64,000 nt of DNA from Arctopsyche grandis (Eukaryota; Arthropoda; Insecta; Trichoptera; Hydropsychidae). Positions 47,252 to 57,839 of the stretch are shown piece by piece; positions within the stretch are counted from its first letter, which is position 1, and the number at the start of each line of letters is the position of its first letter. The translations under genes were made by a program, and so were the position numbers. The stretch is taken from NCBI RefSeq assembly GCF_051622035.1, contig NC_135365.1:17588001-17652000 (forward strand), in the 5' to 3' direction. The notes below the pieces were generated by a model, which was not told where the DNA came from, searched no databases, and saw nothing but the letters and a program-made list of their open reading frames with translations.

Positions 47252-47622
47252 GAATATGCTGATTTTATTTATCGTTTCTCTTTCAAATCAATACGTTACA
47301 TCAAAGAGATGTCTAGGTATGTAGTAAAACTACATAGTTACCTAACTACATAGTCCAAAAGATCTCCAGAAAATGAGCAACGTAGACGGCAAAAACCAAT
47401 ATTTTGTTAGTGATAACCAAATTTTCCACACAATCTGAATATGCTGATTTTATTTGTCGTTTATTTTTCAAATCAATACGGTACATCATAGAGATGTCTA
47501 GGTATGTAGTCTAACTACATAGTTACCTAACTACATAGTCCAAAAGATCTCCAGAAAATGAGCAACGTCGATGGCAAAAACCAACATTTTGTTAGTGATA
47601 ACCAAATTTTCCACATAATCCA
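47252..47622 (+). repeat. tandem duplication, period 185 bp, two copies
   Basis: Copy 1 (47252-47436) and copy 2 (47437-about 47622) are over 90% identical by eye. Each holds a small hairpin TATGTAGT-(3 nt)-ACTACATA and the block CCAAAAGATCTCCAGAAAAT. It lies 230 bases after the receptor stop codon, so it may be in the 3' untranslated region. Confidence 0.85.
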
Positions 47623-47719
47623 TTGAAAGAAAAATCGTTTTTCAATAACTATTAAACTCGCTTTTTTATTATCATTATAACAAATACATTAAAAATGGAC
47701 AAAGAATAATAATAGCAAC

Positions 47720-47760
47720 TTAATAACCTGACAGGTTACCCCAATGCGTCACACCAGTCT
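47720..47760 (-). repeat. SINE tail scrap, antisense
   Basis: CCTGACAGGTTACCCCAATG followed by CGTCACACC is the reverse of the SINE tail loop (GCATTGGGGTTACCTGT). Only the loop region survives. Confidence 0.5.
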
Positions 47761-47770
47761 TACAAAAAAA

Positions 47771-47836
47771 ACGAGTTCGAATTTTCGCATGATCACAAAA
47801 CTTCATCTATGTTACTACGTACATAGATAAAGTAAA
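47771..47836 (-). repeat. module M, antisense copy
   Basis: GAGTTCGAATTTTCGCATGA, TCACAAAACTTCATCTATG and TTACTACGTACATAGATAAA match the reverse of 57840-57906 almost exactly. The rest of repeat family E is absent. Confidence 0.75.
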
Positions 47837-48109
47837 TATTGCACTTGACCATTCTAAATTCTGATTTCTAGTATTTTTTTACATACCTCTTCTTATTTAC
47901 TGTTTGTTAGTATCTTGAGTTGAGAATGTTTTATATCAATTATTATTTGTTCATTGTTTTTGTCAAAATTTTCCTGTTTGAAATTCAATGTTTATAATAT
48001 CCACATATTATGTATGTACATACACTCCGTAAATTTATAAACACATTTTTAAGTATGCAATCAACGTATTTAATATGTATGTATGTAATTCAATTAAGTA
48101 TATAGAACC

Positions 48110-48405
48110 AGAATTGCGTTAATTTCGCATATAACTACAATGGATGATCAACCACTGGTTTACAGCACTAATCGCCTGATCGCGCTTTCGCGCCAAAACG
48201 GCATTGACCTATGAGAGCGCTGCATGCAACAGCCAATAAGGTGTCGCGACTCATCATCCAATAATCACACTGCGATGAGAGCGCACGACCTGTATAAATA
48301 GTCGGCGGATTGTTCCGTAATTCATTCGGAACTGGCAAGGCGACGAGTCAACAATAAACCACTTCTACCACTACTACTTACTACGTTATTCACTCCGAGC
48401 TTATA
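48110..48405 (+). repeat. candidate solo LTR of a Ty3/gypsy-type retrotransposon
   Basis: A GC-rich block in AT-rich DNA holds GAGAGCGCTGCATGC, a TATA box in CTGTATAAATAGTCGG, ATTCATTCGGAACTGG about 30 bases on, and the poly(A)-type signal CAATAAACCACT, then ACTACGTTATTCACTCC. This order (TATAAATAG, start region, AATAAACCACT) is what insect gypsy-type LTRs look like. No TG...CA ends or target duplication could be fixed, and no internal coding region is present. A host promoter is the alternative. Confidence 0.45.
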
Positions 48406-51400
48406 ATTAATCGTACAAAGCGTACAAAAAAATTAGCAAAGGTCAAAGTTTTCAATCTGTTCCACTAGTCAACGCTGCCATTTATCATAAATTTCCGTAG
48501 TATTTGGAAGAGTCGATGTTTTGGGCCGCTCGATACAACCGCCACTCTACGTATCTATAAATGTCGTATTTTTAAAACGGTAATTTTTCAGTTTCACTTG
48601 ACTCTCGACGTTTTTCATTCTCATTCAAAGCAAAACCCAGCCGGAATAGATGGATTTTCGAATTAATTTGCATAAGTTACTCGTAAGTAGATAGCGTATA
48701 AGACTTACGTACATACATAAATACATATAAATATACACATATATTTATATCGACGGGGATATATAACGCTTGTGTGACCCATTCGTTAGCAATGATGGTT
48801 GAATAACCATTTGCAGCACTACATTTTACAATTAAATTAATAAATTAAATTAAATCGATGGTATTTTCTTTTTTACAAGTCTTACACGTGTCCAATCTAT
48901 TTACTAAGTGTTCTGTATTGAAGTATGAATAAACAACAATAGCAACGTGTACAGTTCATTAGCATGTAAATGAGATAACGTTCATTGTTAAAGACTTAGA
49001 GCCCTTGCTCTTCGAGTCCTGCTCTTTAGCTTTGAATGTTATTGTAGCAAAATCGTTTCAGTAAATCTTTCAGTGTGACAAAAAGAGCAATATATCTATA
49101 GGTGAATGTTATCCGTTCGTAAAATTTCAGTATCGTTTTGTTTTTTTTTTTTTGTACAAAAAGAAAACTCGAAATTAACGCTCTCTACGTTGATAGTATC
49201 TGTAATGTGATCAATAAAATGTAATGATTTAAACTTTTAATGATAAACTTTTGACTGTTGACCAAATTTCAATACAATAGACTTATAATATAAATATATA
49301 CATCGAACATTACTATGACTTAATTAAACATTTTCAAAATGTACGAATTTAGTTCTAAACGCACAACTATAGTATAATTTTTATATGAATTACCTATTTA
49401 TATTTTTACCCCGGATCTATTCATAAACTCCGTTTCTTACACCACTATTATATTATTTATTTATCGTGAGATTGTTGTTTTTATGTTGTACCAATCAGGG
49501 ACTTGGACCGTTATACGTAGATGATTTATTGTATTCCACAATTTAGACGACAAAACAAACATACATTTATTATTATATCCATCGCTATTACGTAAATTTA
49601 TGACTTTGAAAGTATTCGTTCATATTTCTAACATATTTATCATGATAAAATATGACAATCATCTTTTAACACGAATAAGCTAAACGCATGTGAGCGTTTT
49701 TATGTATGTTAGTGGAACGTATAACACATATGTACATATAAATATCTACCGATGAAATGAAATTTCATTTTTTTATGATTAAAACTCAACTGAACAAGGC
49801 AATTTAATTTTTTTTTATAAAATTCAAAAGAAAAATTGAAAATCTTAAGTTCCCCTCGAGGAATCAACACGAAGGTCTTCCATGTGTTATTTTTCACCAT
49901 GTGAGGTGCTCATTCAAAGTATTGCGTTTGCGTTATGTACATTTAAAAATGTTCGGATTTCTATGAAATCTTCATAAAATTATTAAAGATGAAAAATATA
50001 AAAAATATTGTAAAAGTTCTTCATGACTTCAGTGATTAGCTATAGTGACTTTTTGGGTGTATGTAAATAAATCATAGAAATAAACAATCTATCATTGTTA
50101 CATTATATGTGTTGATGTACTTTATATATTTTGTGGTATAAAATTATTATATTTAACTGTTTTTTTTTTTCCTATTTTAATTAAATAATCACAATGTATG
50201 TATTTACAATGTAATAGACAAAATTATATTATTTTAATATCCAGTTCATAAAATTCAAGGGAAAAAATGACAAAAAATACTTATGTATCATTTGTTTACG
50301 AGGACAAAAAAGTTTCATTATGTACTTATAATTAATATACTATTTAGTGTTTTCTATTGTTACGTTTAATTTTATCATTGTTGAATTTGTGTATTTTATT
50401 GTATGTTTAGAAATAAATTGTGCTATAATGGGACCTACACTTATCAAAAAATTGTCAGAATTAAATAATATACATACATTACATTACTTCATGTCTAATG
50501 CAATATAATATACATAGTTAATGTTTTAAATGTACCAAATATTTATTGACCTTCATTTAATCACACTGTCATAGTACATATGTAATATGTATGCTCATGA
50601 ACCTAAATATAGATTACTGAGAACATAATAATTATAAAAAAAATTGATTACTTAATTCAAAAGCCTAAAAGATTTTGTCATGTCATTTAACATTATTGTG
50701 AAAATCAAAAATAAACCATCAAAATATGTACATACAAATTTATATATCAGTGTTTATTAAACTGTCAAACAGATTTTAAATAATCAATGCATTTTATATA
50801 CATAATTACAATTAATATGTAATAAGGATTAAAATTTCTTTTAATGCCAATTTTTGGTTTTGTTCACTTTCTTTTTTTTCAAATATTTTAAATAATATGT
50901 ATGTATGTATTCTGTATACAATAATGAAAAAAATAAAAGTTTGATATACATTGGTATATAAAATGAGTGACAATAAATCTATCACTGTAAAAATACTTAA
51001 ATAAAAGCCAACAAAGATTTAATGTAAAGAAGATAATGTGTTCTTAACTTCCTTTATCAGTCACCGGCGGCTGTATAATATAATATAACTAGAAATTTTG
51101 ATCAGTAATTTTAATTTAAACAATATATGTATGTGCATTTCATTAAAATAATTCAGTTACTAAATTATGTTATACTGTAGGTTTTGCTGATATAACTTAC
51201 TATCTCAAAATGTATTACTTTATCTATATATTAGCAGTGCTACTATGCCCCCGGTGTACTTGATAATAAAGACATCTAGTTAAAATTAATCTTATAAATA
51301 ATGTTATTGAGCAAAATGTTTTGGGCATATCTGTTGTTGCCTAATTGTGTAATTTCAATGTTAAACAGATCATTTTTTCATCAATTACTTCCATTCGTCT

Positions 51401-52324
51401 TTGATTATAATATTGAAAAAAAGTCGAATCAACAAAAGGCAATTGTATACCTGAATGATGTGCATCTTCACTCTTACAAATAAAAAAAATCGAAAGGTGT
51501 ATGTAATATGTGGCTCATCATGCATACATATATTGCATAAAAATCAAAAAAATATACAATTGTCTGCTGAATGACCGCATTTTTAATGATAATCGAAATA
51601 AATGTCGAAAGTTACCAAAAATAATAAATGTGTATGTACCTCTAGCAGTATTTTAGAATCTTCAAAGTCATCAAATTACATGTGATGTGTATGTAGATAT
51701 GCTGTCGGTCGTAATTGATGTATAAAAATAAAAATAAAAAAAAACTTAAATGAATCAGTATTTTGGAGGCAACGCACTCAAAAGTGCCTGAATCAGTTAT
51801 AGCAATTAAGACTATGTTAATATATTAATGGTTTATTCGTGACACTTGAGAACCTCGTTTGTACTTGTCTTTACGGTAAATGTGAAGTCAAAAATCATTT
51901 ATCACTTATATAAGTTTTATACTGTCCCTATTTTTTGAATGCTGGCCTAAAATTGATTTACAATTATTTTGAATCTCAATCACTGATATGCGTATAGTTA
52001 AATTTATTTTATTATTAAAAAAAATTGTGCAAATATGAGCATTCATTTAAAACGATATGCCAAATAAAAAATTTTATAAAAAAAAATATATATTTATCTA
52101 TTTTTCAACTCACGATATTAAAATGTGATGCATTTGATTAAAAATGAACAAAGTATACCGAGTTGAAGAAAAGTTTTATTTTTAAGAGTATTTTTAGGAT
52201 TTCTAAATTTTATTGTGTTTCTTAAAACATAGAAATTATTTTTATATTCAAATATTTTCTCGTGTTTGGTTGTTATTCAACTGTCTCGAAATTAAAACTA
52301 TGTGAGATCATTTGAAGTTAGACA

Positions 52325-52358
<34 letters not shown>

Positions 52359-53827
52359 ATTATATACCTATTATAAAATAAATGTTACTGTTTTGTAAAA
52401 ACATCAATATTATTTACATGTCCGTAATCTGTAATAACAATGGTGTAATAAAAAGTTATTGTAAAATTTTATTGCTGTGAAAATTTCAATAAGATACTCA
52501 AATAATTGAAAATAAACCAAACAATGATAGACTTGTTTTATTATTTTGTAACCAATGAGGTAAATAACAAAATTAAAACCAATGATTACCTGCACAATAT
52601 GTATAAAAACATATGTAAGTATATTATAGCAACCATGAAAATATTCTACAAGAATAAAACACATTCGAAAAGTTTTTATAGTATATTATAGACATTCATT
52701 ATAGTAACAGTAAAAGCATATTAATAAAATACTTAAAAAGAACATTTTTGATCAATTTGGAGCATAATATTAAATTATTACGTTGGAATATCATTTAGCA
52801 TACTTTTAAACCGTCAAAAAACTTTTAAATAACAGTTGCCAATTATTTTTATTAATTTAAGTATCAAATGCAAACTTAACAAAAAATAATAATTAAATAT
52901 TAAAAAAAATATATATATTTTGAATTAAGCACATAAAGTAAAATAAAACAAGTGAAACTAATAAAATGCTTGGAAAAAAAGGGTAGTAATGTAATAAAAA
53001 ATTCGTAAAAACAAAAATTTCAAATTTTAAATGACGAAATGACACTTCCATATACATACATAAACACTTTCAATTTAATAACAATTAAAATAATTTTAAA
53101 AAGACCTAAATTTACATTGGTCTTTAATCTTTTTATGTTATATAATAACTTCATTATTGTCTTTAGTTCTTATGAACCTATATAACACATTTATAACACC
53201 TATTTTCTTAACTAACGTCAAATGCCTGTACACTCAAAAGAGCGCAAAAGTAGAACTACAATTTTTTGACACATGTTATCTGCGGAAAAATATTTATAGA
53301 CCGCTTCAATTTCCTACTTTCTTGGAAAACAACATATAAAAACACATATTACATAAAACTTCGAGGCATAAACTTGATTTAAAAACTCCAAAAACACTAT
53401 AATACAGTGATATTTTATATAACACAACATAAGATTCGAATAAAAAATTAACAATACATGAAAATAATAGTTCGATATACAAATATCAATAATAAAATAT
53501 GTAAACAAATTATACAATGATAGACACTTGATATAATGTAACAAATTAGGCAAGTATGAATGTTTCACCAGATACCCTGAAAGGTTATGCAAGATATGTT
53601 AATTAAAATCTAGCTCAAACAAGTACCAATGTCTTTTACAATATTATATAATAGAAGTATATATAATTTTTTATTCAAACATAACTAAAATAAAAAAAGT
53701 GGAGCCAGATCGAGCAAAACATGGCCTGCAGATCATTAACATTTAGCTTAAAATATTTATTTTAAATAAAAATAAATTGACACTACATAAATACATCCTA
53801 CAAATTGACTTTGTTTAAACACACATC
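48406..53827. other. AT-rich DNA between the two convergent genes
   Basis: I see no gene in these 5.4 kb. Composition is very AT-rich, with TACATA/ATGT microsatellites and an AT run at about 52328-52355. Short open frames (49709-49900, 52410-52691, 53157-53592) are AT-bias products. The 3' end of the sideroflexin transcript lies at its right edge; several TTTATT (AATAAA on -) words occur at 53756-53775. Confidence 0.45.
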
Positions 53828-53890
53828 TTATAGACCCTTATTGTAATAAAGATCTGATGGAACAACGGCATTTTCTTTCTTGATACTCTC
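53828..53890 (-). CDS. Sfxn1-3: sideroflexin coding exon 8 (residues 303-322 and stop)
   Basis: The acceptor is AATGAACAG/GAGAG. It encodes [20 protein letters not shown], then TAA at 53830-53828. The NKGL ending is the family's invariant C-terminus. Confidence 0.93.
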   Translation of the reverse strand, partial: ESIKKENAVVPSDLYYNKGL

Positions 53891-55357
53891 CTGTTCATTG
53901 AAAATAAAACAAACAAATTAATTTCAAACTAGGCAAAGCACATACATACATAAAAGCAAAATTATACTATTTATATTATTTTTAACCTGAAGCTGCGATT
54001 CGAGACGATGGAATGGAATAGCTGCACGTTGCGAAAATATAGCACAACACAGAGGTGTAGCGAGGGTAAGACAAACAGCAACGAGAGCAACTTGCAAAGG
54101 TGCCGAGAGCCACGGTCTACGTGCCAATGTTCCACGACGTTCAAGCCATGATATCACAACTGGAGTCACCACTATAAACACCAATCAAGATTAATAAATT
54201 GTTGGAGAGTATAGTAATACGTATACAATAGTACAAGAATAATTGACTAACCCATTCCAGGTAGGGCCATGCAAACACGCGACATAGTCACCAGAGCAAT
54301 ACCTTCTTTTGCCGCTGAAGTGGATTTACCTAAACGATTACCATTATCATCTTCTACGGGCACACCCTCTTGAATTTCTCTATGTAAAATAATTGCAAAT
54401 CAAATAAAATTCATTGTTGGTTTAATATTAAAACAAATTAGGCATACTACTTACTTCATTCTCATCATTGGAATGTTTATACAATTGGAAGCAGCCACTG
54501 CGGCAAACGGTACCAATCTTCCTATTACTTTAGGCATACTCTATATACAATAATCATTGCATTATCAACAATTTTCATATACAATTTTAATTCATAAGCA
54601 GCTATAAGTGTGTATGTAAGTACCTTAGTAAGAGCATTGAGTCCTAGGGCAGTTGTTAGAGCACCACCAGTTGCACAAAGGTATGATGTCAGCAACTGAC
54701 TGAAATTAAATTTAAAAAATTATAAAACATCTACAATAAGAACTAAAATTTTAAACAAATACAATTACAAACTTTTGAGATATAGGTGAATCACCAGATC
54801 TGTTCGTATAATTTACTAAAGCGTTAAATGACTGATTGGTCCATTGCCAGAAAATTACAGCCGGTGCTGACCGGTAAAAGATCAGCATACCTGTAATTAT
54901 ACAAAACTGGTTTAAATTCTATTAAAATAATAAAAAAAATACAAACAATTATTATAATACAACACCCACATCCTGTAATTGCAGTATTACAAGGAACTTG
55001 AGCACTCATACGACCGGGTAACAACATCTTTTCTCCTGTATCTGGATGAAAAGCAGAATCGTACAAATGTTTTGCACGCCACAGTCCTTCTTCTCCCAAG
55101 TCTGGTGGTATAAATCCATCTTTTCTGAAATAGAAATTGTTTTATTTCAATATTGAATTATTCATTAAGCAATAAAACGCAGATCTAAACAAAATTTACC
55201 TATATTTCTGCACAACAGTTGCCGCTTTTTCTAAATCCGACGAGGACGCTAGAAGATTCAGTGGATTGGTTATAGTTAGAAAGTGCTTGGCTCTTCCGGT
55301 ATAAGTCCCTTGATCATATCTCGGCTTTTCTATGTTGACGCTAAACGGAGTAGCCAT
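53828..55357 (-). CDS. Sfxn1-3: sideroflexin (SFXN1/3 type) mitochondrial amino-acid carrier, 322 aa, eight coding exons
   Basis: An inner mitochondrial membrane protein; vertebrate SFXN1/SFXN3 import serine for one-carbon metabolism, and the family is also tied to iron homeostasis. Coding exons on the - strand: 55357-55200, 55124-54970, 54890-54773, 54699-54624, 54540-54455, 54379-54252, 54171-53987 and 53890-53828. All seven introns are GT-AG and all phases match, giving 969 bases. Family landmarks: [15 protein letters not shown] (12-26), [13 protein letters not shown] (74-86), GRMSAQVP (90-97), ITGC (102-105), [20 protein letters not shown] (118-137), [18 protein letters not shown] (179-196), [17 protein letters not shown], and the C-terminal YYNKGL. 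The length equals human SFXN1. GRAKHF and ATPLCCAIF point to SFXN1/3 and away from SFXN2. No key motif is missing. Confidence 0.93.
53987..54171 (-). CDS. Sfxn1-3: sideroflexin coding exon 7 (residues 241-302)
   Basis: The acceptor is GTTTATAG/TGGTG. It encodes the last membrane region with [20 protein letters not shown] and [10 protein letters not shown], ending ESQLQ. The donor is CAG/GTTAAA, a weak match to consensus. Confidence 0.92.
54252..54379 (-). CDS. Sfxn1-3: sideroflexin coding exon 6 (residues 198-241)
   Basis: The acceptor is TTACATAG/AGAAA. It encodes [20 protein letters not shown], then [20 protein letters not shown]. The donor is ATGG/GTTAGT. Confidence 0.92.
54455..54540 (-). 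CDS. Sfxn1-3: sideroflexin coding exon 5 (residues 170-198)
   Basis: The acceptor is TATATAG/AGTATG. It encodes [20 protein letters not shown] and INIPMMRM. The donor is GAA/GTAAGT. Confidence 0.93.
54624..54699 (-). CDS. Sfxn1-3: sideroflexin coding exon 4 (residues 144-169)
   Basis: The acceptor is TTTCAG/TCAGT. It encodes [20 protein letters not shown] and NALTK, a small-residue-rich membrane helix. The donor is AAG/GTACTT. Confidence 0.92.
54773..54890 (-). CDS. Sfxn1-3: sideroflexin coding exon 3 (residues 105-144)
   Basis: The acceptor is AATTACAG/GTATG. It encodes [20 protein letters not shown] and [18 protein letters not shown], a membrane segment and the conserved loop after it. 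The donor is CAAAA/GTTTGT. Confidence 0.92.
54970..55124 (-). CDS. Sfxn1-3: sideroflexin coding exon 2 (residues 53-105)
   Basis: The acceptor is TTTCAG/AAAAG. It encodes [31 protein letters not shown] and [11 protein letters not shown]. The donor reads GGAT/GTGGGT, which is unusual but is the only site restoring the invariant ITGC with the next exon. Confidence 0.9.
55200..55357 (-). CDS. Sfxn1-3: sideroflexin coding exon 1 (residues 1-53)
   Basis: The ATG at 55357-55355 opens [20 protein letters not shown]. Ten untranslated bases separate it from an acceptor (CTATTTCAG, exon starts 55367), so the transcript begins in an upstream exon. It ends AG/GTAAAT in the codon for R53. Confidence 0.93.
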
Positions 55358-55367
55358 AATGCAGTGT

Positions 55368-57110
55368 CTGAAATAGATATACATATGTACATATTAAAAT
55401 TCAGTTAACGAATGTAAATTTCATTTATAGTATACGCTTAGTATACACATACATATATGCACATTTAGAACAGTGAATTCAATTACCAGCACCAGGCGGA
55501 CGACAAAAAAAACCGGACCATACATTACTTCAATTAATGACCTCTGAGGCTACGCTCGATTACCAAATCATTATCATATAAACAATATTCACGGACGACG
55601 GTTTCGTAGCGAAAATTGTTTATAAATTGATATCGCTGTATCTATTGAAGTGAATTGATACGCATTTTTATAACATTTATAATATTTTAAGAGACCTAAC
55701 TAGAACTAAAACTCAAAATTATATTTAACATATATACTCATTCCTCGCTTTATGGGGACTAATAGACTTTAAATCGTGTATATAAAAATTCACTTTAGAA
55801 AAAAAATTCAATATCATCATATATGTATATATGTATAATGTCGCTATTCTGTGTGTTTGTGTGAGATAACGCTCGCCGTACTATAATAGTCGTTTCGATT
55901 TGACAAATGTAGGTCACAATTAAAACACTGCCGACAAAAATTACGAATATAATACGGACATAATAACAGATCAACAAAAAACTTCTATATATACTGTTTG
56001 CTACCAATGTTTCCTCTAGACAAATAAGTCTCTGAGCATTTAGCGCCATCAGTTGAAAATTTATTTAATTAATTTTTCAATTGGTGTTTTATATTGTTTA
56101 TATGTAGGTAGGTAGGTAGTTTTTACCATATTTTTTTTCATACTAAACAATAAAATATAAATATTTTTAAAAGGTATTTGAAAAAAATACGACCGCGTGC
56201 GGATCGAACACAGAACCGACACAATTCTTTTAATTTTTAATAGCTTAATGTGCCATAACTCATGCGATGATATTCCATCGGGCACAATACTAGTACAGAT
56301 ATAATAAAAATGCTTCTGGAGCCTTTTACACATAAGTATTCGGTTGAAAAATAAGAAAGCTCTTGTTGATGTGGATTCGAGGATAACATTCACCATAATC
56401 ATTTCTACAGTGGAACTGGAAATAAACTCATTTCATTATTAAGAATCCAGAGCCAGAACTTGAACCTTATAAAATATTGTTGAAGCTTTTTTTTTATTTT
56501 TTCGAGCATATGAACTTTCACATTCTGAATACTTTTCATTGTTCCTTCAGGTTTTTTCTAGTACTAAAATTAATTAAAAAGATTTCATTGATGTTCAATT
56601 AAAATTATTACTAACTAATTAATGAAATTAAACTATTGAATAATTAGAAGATTCAATGTTAGTACGTATCACACATATTCACAAATTTTTATATAAAATT
56701 TGCCATCAAAATTAAAATAAAAAATATTTTAAAGAATAAATTAAATGACAAAAATAAATTCTCCATCGTACACATATTTTCTTGACAGCATTAAAAATAT
56801 GTTTAAATGGTAAACACACAGATAAAACCCCTTATCGCACAAAGACAATCTACCAATTATAGCTAACATATTATGTCACAAACAAAATAACAATAAATAT
56901 ACACTTATATAACATAAGGCAAAATAATAAAAAATAAATAATCGATCAGCAGAATAAGAGAGATAATAAATATTGACATCCAACAAAGCTAACAGCGGGC
57001 CGAAAATAGGAGGGTTACGACTTGCGTCACAGCCTGATCAGGCTGTTTACTGACACTAGGTGCTAATTGATTTTCCCTGCGATTGATTTATATTTTATTG
57101 CTATTCTTAC
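55368..57110 (-). other. probable first intron of sideroflexin
   Basis: The donor GAG/GTAAGAATAG (57110) and the acceptor at 55368 bound 1,743 bases. The interval is AT-rich. Open frames at 55795-56402 (-) have no family resemblance. The 18-bp palindrome at 57029-57046 lies just inside the donor. Confidence 0.5.
57029..57046. repeat. 18-bp perfect palindrome
   Basis: ACAGCCTGATCAGGCTGT is its own reverse complement. It lies about 65 bases inside the presumed first intron of sideroflexin, beside its GC-rich first exon, so a dimeric transcription-factor site is possible. Confidence 0.9.
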
Positions 57111-57330
57111 CTCAAAGTATTCAAATGGTGGATTTGGTTTTTCAGTTGACGTGAATCTCGAAAATGACGTACGAGGAGAGAATTGTGCCGCGCAACTCGC
57201 CGACCCAGACGAAGGTTTATCAGCTAATACCACCACCACCACCCCCGCTCGGCAATTGTCGGCCAGATTCGACAATCGTCGGCCACTCCCGCTCAATCGT
57301 GTAGTGCTGCCACTCGAGAATTTGTTACAA
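57111..57330 (-). promoter_or_regulatory. probable non-coding first exon and promoter of sideroflexin
   Basis: This is a GC-rich block in AT-rich surroundings that ends on the - strand at a strong donor (TTTGAG/GTAAGAATAG). The coding exon at 55367 needs an upstream exon, and this is the only nearby candidate. No ATG-started frame joins in phase with the coding exon, so it would be 5' untranslated. Transcription probably starts near 57300-57330, where TTACAGTTG on the - strand resembles an initiator; no TATA box is obvious. Confidence 0.5.
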
Positions 57331-57548
57331 CTGTAATACCAGTAAAAAAAAAACAGTTAAAAACGTAAAGGAGGTATGTAAAAAATAAGACAGTCTTTTA
57401 TTATCATACTGCCTACAAATAATCTAGCGAAATAAATAAATATAATTCTGTATCGTGAATATGTGTTCCTGCTGTGCGAATTTCGTGATGGCACAATAAA
57501 ATGTTAATGTTTCGAAATAATTGATATATTAATGTCAAAATGTCAAAA

Positions 57549-57610
57549 TATCGAGGTTGAATTTTCGCATGATCAAAAAGCCTCATTATTATTTAGTACA
57601 TAGATAACGT
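57549..57610 (-). repeat. module M, antisense, paired with 57840-57906
   Basis: GAATTTTCGCATGATCA followed by TTAGTACATAGATAACG reads as the reverse of the module at 57840, giving an inverted pair around about 230 bases. Confidence 0.7.
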
Positions 57611-57839
57611 ATAAAATATGTAAACGTTAAGAATAAATATCTCTTATGCCCAAATGTACAATGAAATTGTTCACACGTGCTAGTAATTTTATCGCATGGT
57701 TTTTGTATCTACTATCAGAAATCCAATAATTGAAAATGATTTGTATTTTATTAAAATGCGTTACTACGATTGAAATTTCAATTACATGAAATCATTTATC
57801 ATCCATCAAAGGATACAATTTTTGAGCATAGCCTGATTT

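Noticed and set aside
57063..57296. 77-residue - strand frame as a sideroflexin N-terminus
   Set aside because: It has no ATG start in frame (only TTG), and it does not join in phase to MATPFSVN. It is better read as an untranslated first exon.
57067..57336. 89-residue + strand frame
   Set aside because: It reads through the antisense of the GC-rich first-exon block; no motif was found.
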